Virus record (IMG/VR): IMGVR_UViG_3300017971_000214
Location: 62,001-126,000 of that record
DNA: 64,000 nt
Direction: 5' to 3' (one strand)
From: a virus
Each line of letters starts with the position of its first letter. The stretch's first letter is position 1. Positions 42,801 to 51,053 of the stretch are shown one piece after another. The translations under genes were made by a program, and so were the position numbers. The notes below the pieces were generated by a model, which was not told where the DNA came from, made no database searches, and worked only from the letters and a program-made list of their open reading frames with translations.

Positions 42801-44232
42801 TTCGGAGGTAGCTAGGAAGGTCGGGAAGACGTATGGGTGGGGGGCCGAAAATCCGTCTGCGGCGATTGTGGAGGCGCGTAGCCGGAATGGAACCAAGAAC
42901 ATCACGAGGTTGAACAAGTCAGATCAGAACCCGGCACGTAAACCCGCCAACAGGGCCGCGTCGGCGGCACGTCTGGCAGAGGCGGTTCGATCAGATCCTA
43001 GAATGCGTGTAGGCCGTATCAAAGGATTGCACACACGTTGGCACACCGGACCGTTTGAGACTTGCCCTCGTTGTCAGGAGTCCCTCCGGGCGGATGGTAA
43101 CAACCACAAGGTGGTCAGTGTGGAACCAGCCGGTCGGGCTGACGTGTACGACATCACTGTTGAAGGAGTACACAACTTTGCGTTGTCGGCAGGGGTGGTG
43201 GTCCACAATTCCATTCGGGACATTGCGGGCGTGGCCACTGTGGCCATCAGCCCGTTCATCCAGCGTCGCGAGAAGCTGGTCTTCAACGCCGAGCGCCGCC
43301 ACCCCTTCAGTGTTGAGATCTACGACCCCTCGCGACCGGGAACCTTCTTGTGGGATCTGATGGTCCGCAAGATGCAGATGAAGGACTTCTCCGGTCATGT
43401 GCACGAGGCTCTGAAGCCGATCGTGAACCCGAAGGCCCCCCGGCACATCCACATCGACCCTGCATACCGGAAGGACGCGGTAGGTATTTGCATGTCGCAC
43501 ATCTCGGGGTGGACGGACGTTGTGCGGCGAGCTGAGGACGGCTCTGTTTTCCAGGAGCGCCAGCCACGGTTCTTCGTCGATCTCATTTTGCAGGTCGTTC
43601 CTCCGGTGGGGGACGAGATCGTCCTGGGAGATCTGAGGCGTCTGGTCTACTCCCTGAGCGACCATGGCTACATGATCACCTTGGTTACGATGGACACCTG
43701 GCAGTCCGTCGATTCGTTGCAGCAGCTCAAACAGAAGGGGTACGCCGCGGAGCACCTGTCGGTGGACACCAAGATGGACCCTTACGAGCATCTGAAGTCC
43801 GCTTTCTACGAGGATCGGGTCGACCTCTACAACTACCCCAGGCTATTCAAGGAGCTGCGGGAGCTGGAGAAAGACGAGAAGAAGAAGAAAGTCGATCACC
43901 CACCTCGTGGCAGCAAAGATATTGCAGATGCTTTGGCCGGTTGCTTGTACACTCTGGCCAAGCATCAGGCGACGCAGCCCCTTCCGATCTTATCGGGGCT
44001 GTCGTATTCTCCCGATGCTTGGATGGAGGAACAGCTACATGCCGCCGCAGCGCACCAGCGAGGATCCCAGGGAGCGCCGGGAAACCGGTTCTACCCCGAG
44101 AACCCCCAAGCTGGTGCAGGGGGCGGTTACCCGCTCCAGGTACTGCCTCCGGTGTTGGGGGGTGGACCGAACGGTTCGCCGGGCGGAGGCGGCCCTGATT
44201 GGGGCGGCGGCTGGAACCCTTCATCTCTGTAG
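39799..44232 (+). CDS. terL: Terminase large subunit, precursor with two inteins
   Basis: 1477 residues from GTG 39799. After splicing of residues 119-533 and 781-1137 it is about 705 residues. P-loop SIGYGK|TFFAS is split by intein 1. Walker B is GSLLDETNF (Asp638 in the precursor), and FLVSSKK follows as motif III. The nuclease domain has HIDPAYRKDAVG, LVTMDTWQSVD and KDIADALAG with the acidic residues of an RNase H-like packaging nuclease. Powers DNA translocation into proheads through the portal. The end is a Gly/Pro-rich tail. Confidence 0.95.
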   Translation: MIVDQDGRSLSKRTAEEDEDTLRKELAGLSPDEREALMLMLAELEEEPEEGEKQLIQLVSEAEWKRVPVDIETFVKDEYYLGNTCAVLYPQLLEDMKELFEGGEYQEAVLTGSIGYGKCVDPDTEIFDPARGRRRAGDLGEDWSVVSMDQDTGKLCVSSASAFASGTKECIQLRLAGGQRIDLSYDHPVFTARGWVPAAKLRLDDLVATPRRLPGPTTPLEISDDEVKLVAYLAGDGGCTGNTTFTNMDPGVLQEFSEVALVCADTSQYDRFHRHIEPEVTVAEGANSGQATTLQVKGIRHLVKRHGMDSRAKEKRVPAEFYLLPDRQVALFLNRFWACDGSIGVQGPWTVETTLASEGLVDDLRFLLLRLGVLSRKCFNPKKIEKKKYDAWTLSISGADNVRAFLEAVGPVFSKEEACAVAMDRAVSTKSNTNVDIVPVGIEELREIRGELGAQGARLTQDFGCPAGQRLSRERFRRLVQERDYSGKYAWLADTDILWERVRELKQLEARPVVDLSVPGDTNFVANGIVIHNTFFASIGICRILYELSCMNDPHRSLGLAPDTDISIVCLSVNEALAMKVAFDNVATKLKASPYFEEHFPFKSTKKEFRFPHNVWLAARATTDSSALGLNVIGSLLDETNFMDRGRKVDPRHGAVDHAEMLYTGIMRRMKSRFGRSGKLPGMIFLVSSKKTRDDFTARRIRESRNDPHVFVRDYALWDVKPSAYYSSKKFFVICGNEQTPSRILQKDEEQQVKSQLPDDVTLIEVPEDFRFDFEHDLEGCLTGDTLIPLLDGTEARIEDLVGREEFWTYSYTPDGRFCPGRGSDARLTRKNAKLVQVTLDNGEVVRCTSNHPFMLRSGEYKEAGELQPDDSLMPLYWRRDRYGYELIKSNAGGKWIHTHRLVAREALNEGGALSSALVVHHRNFDRLDNSPWNLEVMTEAEHAELHRRYLHEGMLSEESKARARAGRKARREANPEEARAKSLAALKKASEVYNSDAYDHSEVARKVGKTYGWGAENPSAAIVEARSRNGTKNITRLNKSDQNPARKPANRAASAARLAEAVRSDPRMRVGRIKGLHTRWHTGPFETCPRCQESLRADGNNHKVVSVEPAGRADVYDITVEGVHNFALSAGVVVHNSIRDIAGVATVAISPFIQRREKLVFNAERRHPFSVEIYDPSRPGTFLWDLMVRKMQMKDFSGHVHEALKPIVNPKAPRHIHIDPAYRKDAVGICMSHISGWTDVVRRAEDGSVFQERQPRFFVDLILQVVPPVGDEIVLGDLRRLVYSLSDHGYMITLVTMDTWQSVDSLQQLKQKGYAAEHLSVDTKMDPYEHLKSAFYEDRVDLYNYPRLFKELRELEKDEKKKKVDHPPRGSKDIADALAGCLYTLAKHQATQPLPILSGLSYSPDAWMEEQLHAAAAHQRGSQGAPGNRFYPENPQAGAGGGYPLQVLPPVLGGGPNGSPGGGGPDWGGGWNPSSL
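40153..41397 (+). mobile_element. TerL intein 1 (415 aa, LAGLIDADG, in the P-loop)
   Basis: Begins CVDPDTEIFDP, block B SYDHPVF, and ends FVANGIVIHN followed by Thr. Dodecapeptide-like motifs VAYLAGDGGCTG and LNRFWACDGSIG. Inserted at GK^T, the same position as the DnaB intein, with several matching segments (TLASEGLVDDL against TLASEKMVQQL). All splicing residues present. Confidence 0.95.
42139..43209 (+). mobile_element. TerL intein 2 (357 aa, HNH endonuclease type)
   Basis: Begins CLTGDTLIPLLDGTEARIED, block B TSNHPFM, and ends LSAGVVVHN followed by Ser. Instead of LAGLIDADG motifs it carries VVHHRNFDRLDNSPWNLEVM, an HNH catalytic segment, followed by SEESKARARAGRKA, reminiscent of the DNA-binding NUMOD motifs of homing nucleases. 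Inserted in DLEG|SIRDIAG, between the ATPase and nuclease domains. Confidence 0.93.
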
Positions 44233-44265
44233 TCGTAGACCGGAGGGTCGTGTAGGGAGGTAAGG

Positions 44266-44613
44266 ATGTCCAAACCGCTCAACAAGCTGATCGAGGATTT
44301 GAGAATCCTCATGCTCGAACCCCCGTGGTCTCACTTCGTGAAGCTGCTTCGCATGGTCGACTCGATGGACGAGTCGCCGGAGCTGGAGCGGCTGACAAAC
44401 GACGAGCTGCGTTCCTTCAAGGGGTTCCGCATCACGTTGCATCGCGCCGCCACCATGGAGCCCGAGACGATGCTCAAGCACGTCGCTGCGCATTGGCTCG
44501 GGACGGTGGAACAGGCCGTTCGGAAGCTCCCCATCGGGTCGGAGGCCGTCAAGGTCATGGACGACATGATGGGTTACTCGGGCGGCGGCGTGACGCACGG
44601 GATGTTGACGTGA
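44266..44613 (+). CDS. Hypothetical protein after terminase
   Basis: 115 residues with a strong GGGAGGTAAGG before ATG 44266. All-helical, with MDESPELERLTNDELRSFKG and a Met/Gly-rich end. Stop overlaps the next GTG. A small packaging or head-assembly accessory is possible by position. No motif recognised. Confidence 0.55.
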   Translation: MSKPLNKLIEDLRILMLEPPWSHFVKLLRMVDSMDESPELERLTNDELRSFKGFRITLHRAATMEPETMLKHVAAHWLGTVEQAVRKLPIGSEAVKVMDDMMGYSGGGVTHGMLT

Positions 44614-44945
44614 GGCATACACGGCGCAAGCGGCTCGTTGAGCGGGTGCTTCGGGAAGGGCCGATCAGCACCGGAGTCGTGCTGACTACTCCGGACGCCA
44701 TGTCCCAGCGCGAAGCTCTTGCTGCTGCGGAGGGGGTCAAGCTGAACGGCGTCCTGCGGGACATGGGCACGCTGGCAGGTCGAGCGTTGGCCGATGAGCT
44801 GGAGGTCGAGCAACTGCGCCCCGCAGACTACTCGGAGTGGCACGAGCTGAGCGTCAGGGTTCGTGAACGTCTAGTGCAGCGCCTCGCCCGCGGGTGTAGA
44901 GAGTTCGACGAGGCCCTAGCCATGGCTCTACGGGGGCGTGGCTAG
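44610..44945 (+). CDS. Hypothetical protein before portal
   Basis: 111 residues from GTG 44610 overlapping the upstream stop. Basic, helical (RHTRRKRLVERVLREG and RVRERLVQRLARGCREF). Lies 32 bases before the portal start. Unrecognised. Confidence 0.5.
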   Translation: MRHTRRKRLVERVLREGPISTGVVLTTPDAMSQREALAAAEGVKLNGVLRDMGTLAGRALADELEVEQLRPADYSEWHELSVRVRERLVQRLARGCREFDEALAMALRGRG

Positions 44946-44977
44946 CGGCGGGACGTTAGCGCATTCAAGGGGACGCC

Positions 44978-46810
44978 GTGGGATTCTTCTCCAACATAGC
45001 CAACAGGATCAGATCAGCCTGGACCAAAGACAAGGAACAGGTTGCGATCCAACTCGCCAAGGGAGCCACGGCCGCAGGCTACCCGGCGACGGGCTACGAC
45101 ATTCTTCAGGCTTACGGCTATGAGGTCGTGGCCGACTACCTTCGGCTGGAGCAAGACCTGCTCGCGAGGTACGTCGACTACGAGGAGATGGACGACTACC
45201 CGGAGATCAGCGCGGCCATCGACATCTTCGCGGACGACGCGACTCAGCCGGACACGCAGCTCAACCGAACGGTGTGGGTGACCTCTCCCAACCAGAACAT
45301 TCAGACGACGCTGGACGACATGCTCAACAAGCGTCTGAGGATCGACGAGGAGATTTGGGAGATCGCTAGGACCATCGTCAAGTACGGCAACGACTTCGAG
45401 GAGCTGTTGGTCACGGGCGAGGGCGTGGTCGGTTTGAACTACCTTCCGCCTCCTACCGTGCGGCGCATCGAAGGCCCTCGCGGCGAGCTGTACGGCTTCA
45501 TCCAGGACTTCGAGGGCCGCTTCGGCTGGTCCCCCGAGGACTTCAAGACGATCCTTGCCAAGCGCACGGCCGCTATCCAGGCGAGCCAGTTCCAGGGCGC
45601 CATTGACGCCGCATCCATGCCGGCTGTGGCGGCGTTGGAGGACTGGGAGGTGGTGCACTTCCGCCTGCGCGGCAAGCACCGCCGGAGCATCTACGGCTAC
45701 TCGGTACTGGAAGCGGCCCGATGGATCTGGAAGCGGCTCATGCTTCTGGAGGACTCGGCACTCATCTACCGCCTGCAGCGGGCGCCTGAGCGCTACGCTT
45801 TTTACGTGGACGTGGGCAATCTTCCGGCTCCTGAAGCCTTGGCTTACGTCAACCGCGTTCGGCAGCAGTACCGAAAGAGGAAGTACGTCAACCCGTCCAC
45901 GAACAAGCTCGACCTGCGGTACGACGCGCTGTCTCCGGACGAGGACTTCTTCTTGCCTACGAGGCAGGGGCAGGAAGGAACGAGGATCGATGTCATCAGC
46001 TCGCCCCAGTGGCAGCACATGGACGACATCGAGTATTTCCAGAACAAGCTGTTCTCTTCGATCAAGATCCCGAAGGCGTACTTGGCTCAGGACGACAACA
46101 CGGCTCGGTCTGTGCTGTCTTCGGAGGACGTTCGGTTCGCCCGTACCGTGATGCGCATCCAGCGCGAACTTCGCAACGGGATGCGGAAGATGTGCCGCGT
46201 TCACTTGGCGGCCATCGGCGTCGACCCGCATCAGCAAGAGTACGAGGTGAACATGACTGTTCCCTCGTCGATCTTCGAGCTAGCGCAGTTGGAAGTTCGG
46301 AATGCTCGCGCCGACCTAGCTTCTCGGATGCGGGAGTTCATGTCGTTGTACTGGGTCTACAAGAATGTGTTCGACCTAAGCGACGAGGAGATCAAAGCCA
46401 TCGAGGCTCAGCGGGAAAGCGATCAGGAGAACGAGGCGGTGTGGGGAGCCCGTGCCGAGATGGCAGCTCAGAAGGAACAGGGGGGCGCCGAGGGCGAAGG
46501 CGAGGGCGGAGGTGGGGGAGCCCCCCCAGGGATGTTTGCGGGGTCCGAGCCCCCGACTGGCGCCGAGATGAAGCTCATTCGCGACTCTCGCCAGCTCGCC
46601 CGACGTTTGAACGGGGGCCGACGCTCGTCTCTTCTGAGCCCTGTTCGACGAGGATCCGAAAGGGAACTGATGGCGGGCAGGAACACCGAGGCGGAGAAGA
46701 GGGCGGCGGACAAGTTGGAGCGTCTTCTTCGCAACGACGTGGCCCTGAAAAGGTCTTTGAACGAATTGGGGTCGTTGGTGCGTGATCTCGCTCGATCCCC
46801 AAGGCGTTAG
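44978..46810 (+). CDS. Portal protein, T4 gp20-like
   Basis: 610 residues from GTG 44978. ALEDWEVVHFRLRGKHRRSI, YGYSVLEAARWIWKRLMLLE and the later FEDSALIYRL-type run match the gp20 portal family, as do RKYVNPSTNKLDLRYDALSP and PKAYLAQDDNTARS. The C-terminal 100 residues are Gly/Glu-rich then basic. It forms the dodecameric DNA channel at the head vertex and docks the terminase. Position after terminase fits. Confidence 0.9.
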   Translation: MGFFSNIANRIRSAWTKDKEQVAIQLAKGATAAGYPATGYDILQAYGYEVVADYLRLEQDLLARYVDYEEMDDYPEISAAIDIFADDATQPDTQLNRTVWVTSPNQNIQTTLDDMLNKRLRIDEEIWEIARTIVKYGNDFEELLVTGEGVVGLNYLPPPTVRRIEGPRGELYGFIQDFEGRFGWSPEDFKTILAKRTAAIQASQFQGAIDAASMPAVAALEDWEVVHFRLRGKHRRSIYGYSVLEAARWIWKRLMLLEDSALIYRLQRAPERYAFYVDVGNLPAPEALAYVNRVRQQYRKRKYVNPSTNKLDLRYDALSPDEDFFLPTRQGQEGTRIDVISSPQWQHMDDIEYFQNKLFSSIKIPKAYLAQDDNTARSVLSSEDVRFARTVMRIQRELRNGMRKMCRVHLAAIGVDPHQQEYEVNMTVPSSIFELAQLEVRNARADLASRMREFMSLYWVYKNVFDLSDEEIKAIEAQRESDQENEAVWGARAEMAAQKEQGGAEGEGEGGGGGAPPGMFAGSEPPTGAEMKLIRDSRQLARRLNGGRRSSLLSPVRRGSERELMAGRNTEAEKRAADKLERLLRNDVALKRSLNELGSLVRDLARSPRR

Positions 46811-46825
46811 TAGGGATCCGTCTTA

Positions 46826-46855
46826 TTGACATGGTTCAGATGGTGCAGGTAGGGT
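46826..46855 (+). promoter_or_regulatory. Putative sigma70-type promoter
   Basis: TTGACA at 46826-46831, 18-base spacer, TAGGGT at 46850-46855. The next gene has a GGGAGG Shine-Dalgarno before ATG 46873. It would start transcription of the head genes. Confidence 0.5.
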
Positions 46856-46872
46856 TGGGAGGCATTGAGCCC

Positions 46873-47808
46873 ATGAATCGCTATATCCCCCTCGAAGAGA
46901 TCAAGAAGCTGACGGCAGGCAGCTACGAGCATGTCATCGCCGTTGTCGAGAAGGTCGTACAGGAGAACTCAGAGGGGATCTTCGGGAAGGCGATCGGAGT
47001 TCGGTTGCTAGGAACCTTTCCTGGGTTCGCCATTGCTCTTTCTGAGGAAGGGAGTTTGGCGAGGATCCAGTTCGAGCGATCTGACGACGGCTCCGTTCGT
47101 ATCTCGAAGCACGAGGAGCTGGAGCTTCCGAGCTTCGAGAAAGATCGTCTGGAGGACTACGCTCGAAGTCAAGTGCGCCAGGCAGTGGAGGCTTGGCACG
47201 CCGGGCGCGTGGAAGAGGCTCGTCAGATTCTAGCCGCGGTGTCGCCTTACATCGGGGAGAAGCTGCCCCGGTCTCAGGACGAGGACGTGGTGGAGTCGTT
47301 GGTGTCAGCTTTCCAGGCCGAGCGGCCATGGAAGCAGATGTTCAAGGAGAGATCCGAGAACTTCCGCAAGGCGCTGGCGGCTGAGGAGCTGACGCGGTTG
47401 GACGAGTCGCGAATGGAAAAGAAGTTCGCGGCGCTGTACAACGGCACGATCTCGGAGGACCGAATGGCTCGGTACGACGAGGTTGTGAGATCAGACCTCG
47501 CTTACCTCACGGCCCGAGTAGAGTCGCTAAGAGATCTTGCTTCGTCCAGTTACGAGGCCCTAAGATCTGTGATAAGGTCCGAGGACTTGGCGGAGGCCGC
47601 GGTCTCCACCTTGGCCTTGTTCGCCGAAGATCTTGTTTCCGATCTCCGAAGACTTCACACCGTGATCACTGAGTCAGCGAGAAAGCTAACCAGGACCGAT
47701 TGCCTCGGCAAACTGTACGACGTCGTAGCCGAGGGGATGTACGAATACGAGATCGCCGGCCGTTTCGTTTCGGCCATGTCGACGAGACTTTGCGAAGCCA
47801 GCACCTAG
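46873..47808 (+). CDS. Hypothetical head-region protein
   Basis: 311 residues from ATG 46873 (GGGAGG upstream, whereas the ATG at 46831 lies inside the promoter). Early HVIAVVEKVVQENSEGIFGK and FPGFAIALSEEGSLARIQF, later long helices (KKFAALYNGTISEDRMARYD). Located between portal and scaffold, so probably an assembly or internal protein. No family recognised. Confidence 0.55.
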   Translation: MNRYIPLEEIKKLTAGSYEHVIAVVEKVVQENSEGIFGKAIGVRLLGTFPGFAIALSEEGSLARIQFERSDDGSVRISKHEELELPSFEKDRLEDYARSQVRQAVEAWHAGRVEEARQILAAVSPYIGEKLPRSQDEDVVESLVSAFQAERPWKQMFKERSENFRKALAAEELTRLDESRMEKKFAALYNGTISEDRMARYDEVVRSDLAYLTARVESLRDLASSSYEALRSVIRSEDLAEAAVSTLALFAEDLVSDLRRLHTVITESARKLTRTDCLGKLYDVVAEGMYEYEIAGRFVSAMSTRLCEAST

Positions 47809-47818
47809 GAGAACGAAG

Positions 47819-49213
47819 ATGGCACTCAGGCACCCTGTTGTGATCACCCCGCTGGAAGAAGATCTGAAGAGGATCGGTCTCCTACGGGAGCAAGACGATG
47901 AAGAGCCCGCCCCCGAGCCCGATCCCGAGGGCGGCTACGCCGAGATGGGCGACGAGACTCCGGAAGACGAGCCGGACAAGCCCATGGGTGAGCAGGCTGA
48001 TGACGAAGAGCCTGCGCCTGAGCCTGACCCCGAGGGCGGCTATGCCACCGAGGAAGAGGGAGAGGACGACGAGGACGACGAGGACGCCGCCGTGGAGGCC
48101 ATCGGCACGTTGGCGGGCCACTTCCTCGCGCAGCATCAGGCGATCGGCCCGAAGCCTGCCGGCGCCGTGGCTGAGGGCAAGCCCGCGCAGCGCGGTCGCC
48201 CCCTGCACGAGTCCAAGGCGCAGAGGGTGCAGCGTCTCGCGACGGGCAACCTGTTCGGTGGTTCTCCGAAGCGCGCTCCCGAGCCCACCAATCGGGTGAC
48301 GGCTCTGCTGGAGGAAGTTTCCGACATCGTCGGTGACATCCACCGCTCTCGCAAGGAGGAGCAGATCAAGGGCTTCGCGAACATCGCCGTGATTGCCGAC
48401 ACGCTGGCCTCGCGGTTCAGTGATTGGGGCATGGCGCTGAGCGAGGGCAACCTCTACCGCGTCGGCGCCATGATGAAGAAGCTCTCCGAGCAGTCGGCCG
48501 ACATGGCCGTCAAGCTCGACACTCCTCCGGGTGAAGAAGACCCCGAGATGGAGATGGACGAGCCTCCGATGGACGACGAGCCCGAAGATGCCGCCGCCAT
48601 GGAGCAGGAAGGTGGCGACGACGCGAAGGTCGATGAGCTGTTCAAGAAGTTCATGGCCAAGCTGCTCGACGCGCTGCAGCTCTACAACGACGTGACCGGC
48701 AAGTCCGAGAGCGACGAAGAGCTTCCTGGCGACGACAAGGAAGACAGCGTGGACGACGCCGACATGGACGACGACGATGACGCGGCCGAGAACGACCCCG
48801 AGATCGACGACGCCGACATGGGCGAGATGGACGACGAGCCCGCGCTCGACGACGAGCCCGACGACCCCGACATGGAGTCCGGCGAGATCCCTCCGGGCAT
48901 CAAGACCTCCGAGACCGACCCTGAGGGGGACGATGACGAGGACGAAGAACCCATGGGCGAGCAGGAAGGCGATGACGAGGAAGGCGATGACGAGGGAGGC
49001 GACGAGAAGGACCCTCCCTACGGCGTGGGTGCCGAGGAGTCAGCCATTTCCGAGGCCCGCAAGCGCCTGACGGCGATGAAGAAGAAGCTCACGGCCAAGA
49101 AGAAGGGCAAAGGCAAGAAGGTCCTGAAGGGTGGCAAGGGCAAGCTGCAGGACGGACTCCCTTTCGTGCACACGACGAAGGGCAAGCCGGGGGCGAAGAA
49201 GAAGAGGAAGTAG
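47819..49213 (+). CDS. Highly acidic head protein with basic C-terminal tail
   Basis: 464 residues, ATG 47819 after TAGGAGAACG. Two copies of DDEEPAPEPDPEGGYA near the N-terminus. Glu/Asp-rich stretches at about 225-275 and 300-400. Helical folded part at about 150-225, and a Lys/Gly-rich tail at 420-464. Charge pattern and place between portal and protease suggest a scaffold-like or internal core protein. This is inference. Low complexity prevents a family call. Confidence 0.55.
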   Translation: MALRHPVVITPLEEDLKRIGLLREQDDEEPAPEPDPEGGYAEMGDETPEDEPDKPMGEQADDEEPAPEPDPEGGYATEEEGEDDEDDEDAAVEAIGTLAGHFLAQHQAIGPKPAGAVAEGKPAQRGRPLHESKAQRVQRLATGNLFGGSPKRAPEPTNRVTALLEEVSDIVGDIHRSRKEEQIKGFANIAVIADTLASRFSDWGMALSEGNLYRVGAMMKKLSEQSADMAVKLDTPPGEEDPEMEMDEPPMDDEPEDAAAMEQEGGDDAKVDELFKKFMAKLLDALQLYNDVTGKSESDEELPGDDKEDSVDDADMDDDDDAAENDPEIDDADMGEMDDEPALDDEPDDPDMESGEIPPGIKTSETDPEGDDDEDEEPMGEQEGDDEEGDDEGGDEKDPPYGVGAEESAISEARKRLTAMKKKLTAKKKGKGKKVLKGGKGKLQDGLPFVHTTKGKPGAKKKRK

Positions 49214-49215
49214 AT

Positions 49216-49395
49216 GAAGCCTGGCGTGCTCGCCGGACTGCGTACCGGTCGGGCCGCCTGGAGCTGATAGGCTTCGAGAAGGACGTCAAAGATCCGCCGA
49301 ACAAGAGGAAGCACCGACTGACCAAGGGACTGAGGAACCGCTCCGCGATTTGGGCCACCCCTTTCCGGAGCAACTTTCGCTGGCGAGTTCACTGA
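49216..49395 (+). CDS. Possible small basic protein, start codon unclear
   Basis: The frame 49216-49395 reads like a protein (GRLELIGFEKDVKDPPNK, then KHRLTKGLRNRSAIWATPF), and its TGA overlaps the ATG of the protease gene (TGATG), the coupling used throughout. There is no ATG, GTG or TTG in frame, only CTG at 49258 and 49264. It could use CTG, be fused by -1 frameshift to the acidic protein, or result from a sequence error. The gap between annotated genes is 181 bases. Confidence 0.35.
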   Translation, partial: EAWRARRTAYRSGRLELIGFEKDVKDPPNKRKHRLTKGLRNRSAIWATPFRSNFRWRVH

Positions 49396-51005
49396 TGCGC
49401 ATCGAGCTGACAGAAGAAGCACAACCCGGACCGGGCCAGACGTGGCTGGTGGACTCCCTTCCCATCGCTCTCCAATTGGTGGAAGATGGCACGGACGGCG
49501 GCCGAGTCGTCGTCCGTGGGGAGTTTGCCAGGTCGGGTCAGGCGACCGAGAACAAGCGCATCTACCCCGAGTCGTTGTGGGAGAGGGAGGTTCGACGTCT
49601 CGCTCCCATGATGACGGAGAAGAAGCTCTTCGGTGAGTTGGACCACCCCAACGACGGGCGGACCCAACTCACTCGGGTGTCTCACATCGTTACCGGGATG
49701 TCGATCACCGACTCCGGGCACGTGATGGGGGAGGCTGAGGTTCTTGACACTGCGCGTGGCAAGGATCTCAAAGCGATGCTGAAGGCTGGCTGCAAGGTCG
49801 GTGTCAGCTCTCGGGGCTACGGATCCACGCGCACCAACGACAAGGGCGAGGAAGTGGTCCAGGAAGACTACAACCTCGTGACTTTCGATTTCGTTGCCGA
49901 ACCGGCAGACAGCACTGCGTACCCTGACGTATTCAGCGAGGACAAGGAGACGGGCATGGGCACTCAAGCTCAGAGGGAAGACGACCAGGCCAAGGCCAAG
50001 GCATTCGCTGCCAAGGTGGAGCAGGAAGCGCAGGCGCAAGCCGGGGCTGAGGACTTGAAGAGGCAGTTCGAGCAGGACATCCTGGCGAATCTCGGCAAAC
50101 TCTCCGCGGAGCAGCGAGAGAAGATCAAGTCCGAGATGATGTCGGACCCGGCGGTGGCCGGGGCGAAGGACGTCGTCGAGAAGATCATTGGCTTGCTGAA
50201 GCCTTTCCTCTCCGAGAAGTGTGAGGGGGAGGACGGCGACGACGAAGAAGGCGGCGAGGAGATCGAGTCCCTTCGGAAGCAGGTCAAGGAGCAGGAGCTG
50301 AAGCTCGCCGAGGCACATCAGGAGATCGAGCAGCTGTCGGGCCTGGCGCGCGAGGCGGGATACAAGTTCTACCTGGAGAGGGCGCTGTCGGAGAACCCGG
50401 ACCGCCCCCTGGTGATGAAGCTCATCGGCGATCTCAAGCAGTACGAGAACGCGGACGCGCTGAAGTCGAAGCTGGAGGGCATCCTCGGCGAGATGAAGGC
50501 GCGACGCGAGGAAGAGGCTGCCAGGCAAGCCGAGGTCGAGCAGCGGGAAGAGGAGATCCGCAAGGCTGCCGAGGCAGAGCGGAGCCGGTCGCAGCAGGTG
50601 GAGTCCGAGCTGAAGGACAACGTCAACAAGCTGACCGAGGCGCTGGAGAAGGCGTTGGAGGCGAACAAGGTCATGGGCCTTCAGCTCTACGCCGAGCAGC
50701 GCTTGGCCGGGCATCCTCAGAAGAAGACCATCATGCGTCTGGTCGAAGCCGCGGGGGCTGAGACCAAAGATCAGGTGGAAGAGATCATTGCAGAGAACCG
50801 CGAGGTCCCCCGCGACACCGACGACTTGGAGTCCATTCGGGCTCGGGTGCGTCGTGTGACGCAAGGCGGGCGCGGCTCTACCCCCGCAGAGGAAGAGACT
50901 CCTAGGCCGGCCGCGCGTCGTGCACTGCAGGAGGACAACTACAACGGGCTCGGGGTGGACATCAGCACTCTGCAGCAGCTTTCGGGCATGCGTAGGGACA
51001 ACTGA
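49395..51005 (+). CDS. Prohead core protease fused to coiled-coil scaffold (T4 gp21/gp22-like)
   Basis: 536 residues from ATG 49395. N-terminal 190 residues match the S80 prohead protease: NKRIYPESLWEREVRRLAP, FGELDHPNDG with catalytic His83, GMSITDSGHVMGEAEVL and KVGVSSRGYGS with Ser138/139 as nucleophile candidates. From residue about 190 long coiled coils follow (EQELKLAEAHQEIEQL and EEEIRKAAEAERSRSQQVES), scaffold-like. The fusion would assemble inside the prohead and cleave its neighbours and itself. Placed between portal and capsid, in T4 order. Confidence 0.85.
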   Translation: MRIELTEEAQPGPGQTWLVDSLPIALQLVEDGTDGGRVVVRGEFARSGQATENKRIYPESLWEREVRRLAPMMTEKKLFGELDHPNDGRTQLTRVSHIVTGMSITDSGHVMGEAEVLDTARGKDLKAMLKAGCKVGVSSRGYGSTRTNDKGEEVVQEDYNLVTFDFVAEPADSTAYPDVFSEDKETGMGTQAQREDDQAKAKAFAAKVEQEAQAQAGAEDLKRQFEQDILANLGKLSAEQREKIKSEMMSDPAVAGAKDVVEKIIGLLKPFLSEKCEGEDGDDEEGGEEIESLRKQVKEQELKLAEAHQEIEQLSGLAREAGYKFYLERALSENPDRPLVMKLIGDLKQYENADALKSKLEGILGEMKARREEEAARQAEVEQREEEIRKAAEAERSRSQQVESELKDNVNKLTEALEKALEANKVMGLQLYAEQRLAGHPQKKTIMRLVEAAGAETKDQVEEIIAENREVPRDTDDLESIRARVRRVTQGGRGSTPAEEETPRPAARRALQEDNYNGLGVDISTLQQLSGMRRDN

Positions 51006-51053
51006 GGTCGACGGACGGGCACAGCGAGAACGAGAGATACCAAGGAGATAACA

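Noticed and set aside
47819-49395. Classical -1 programmed frameshift at the end of the acidic gene
   Set aside because: No X-XXY-YYZ slippery heptamer is seen. Only repeated AAG codons precede the stop, which would mispair after slipping, so I kept this only as one option in the findings.
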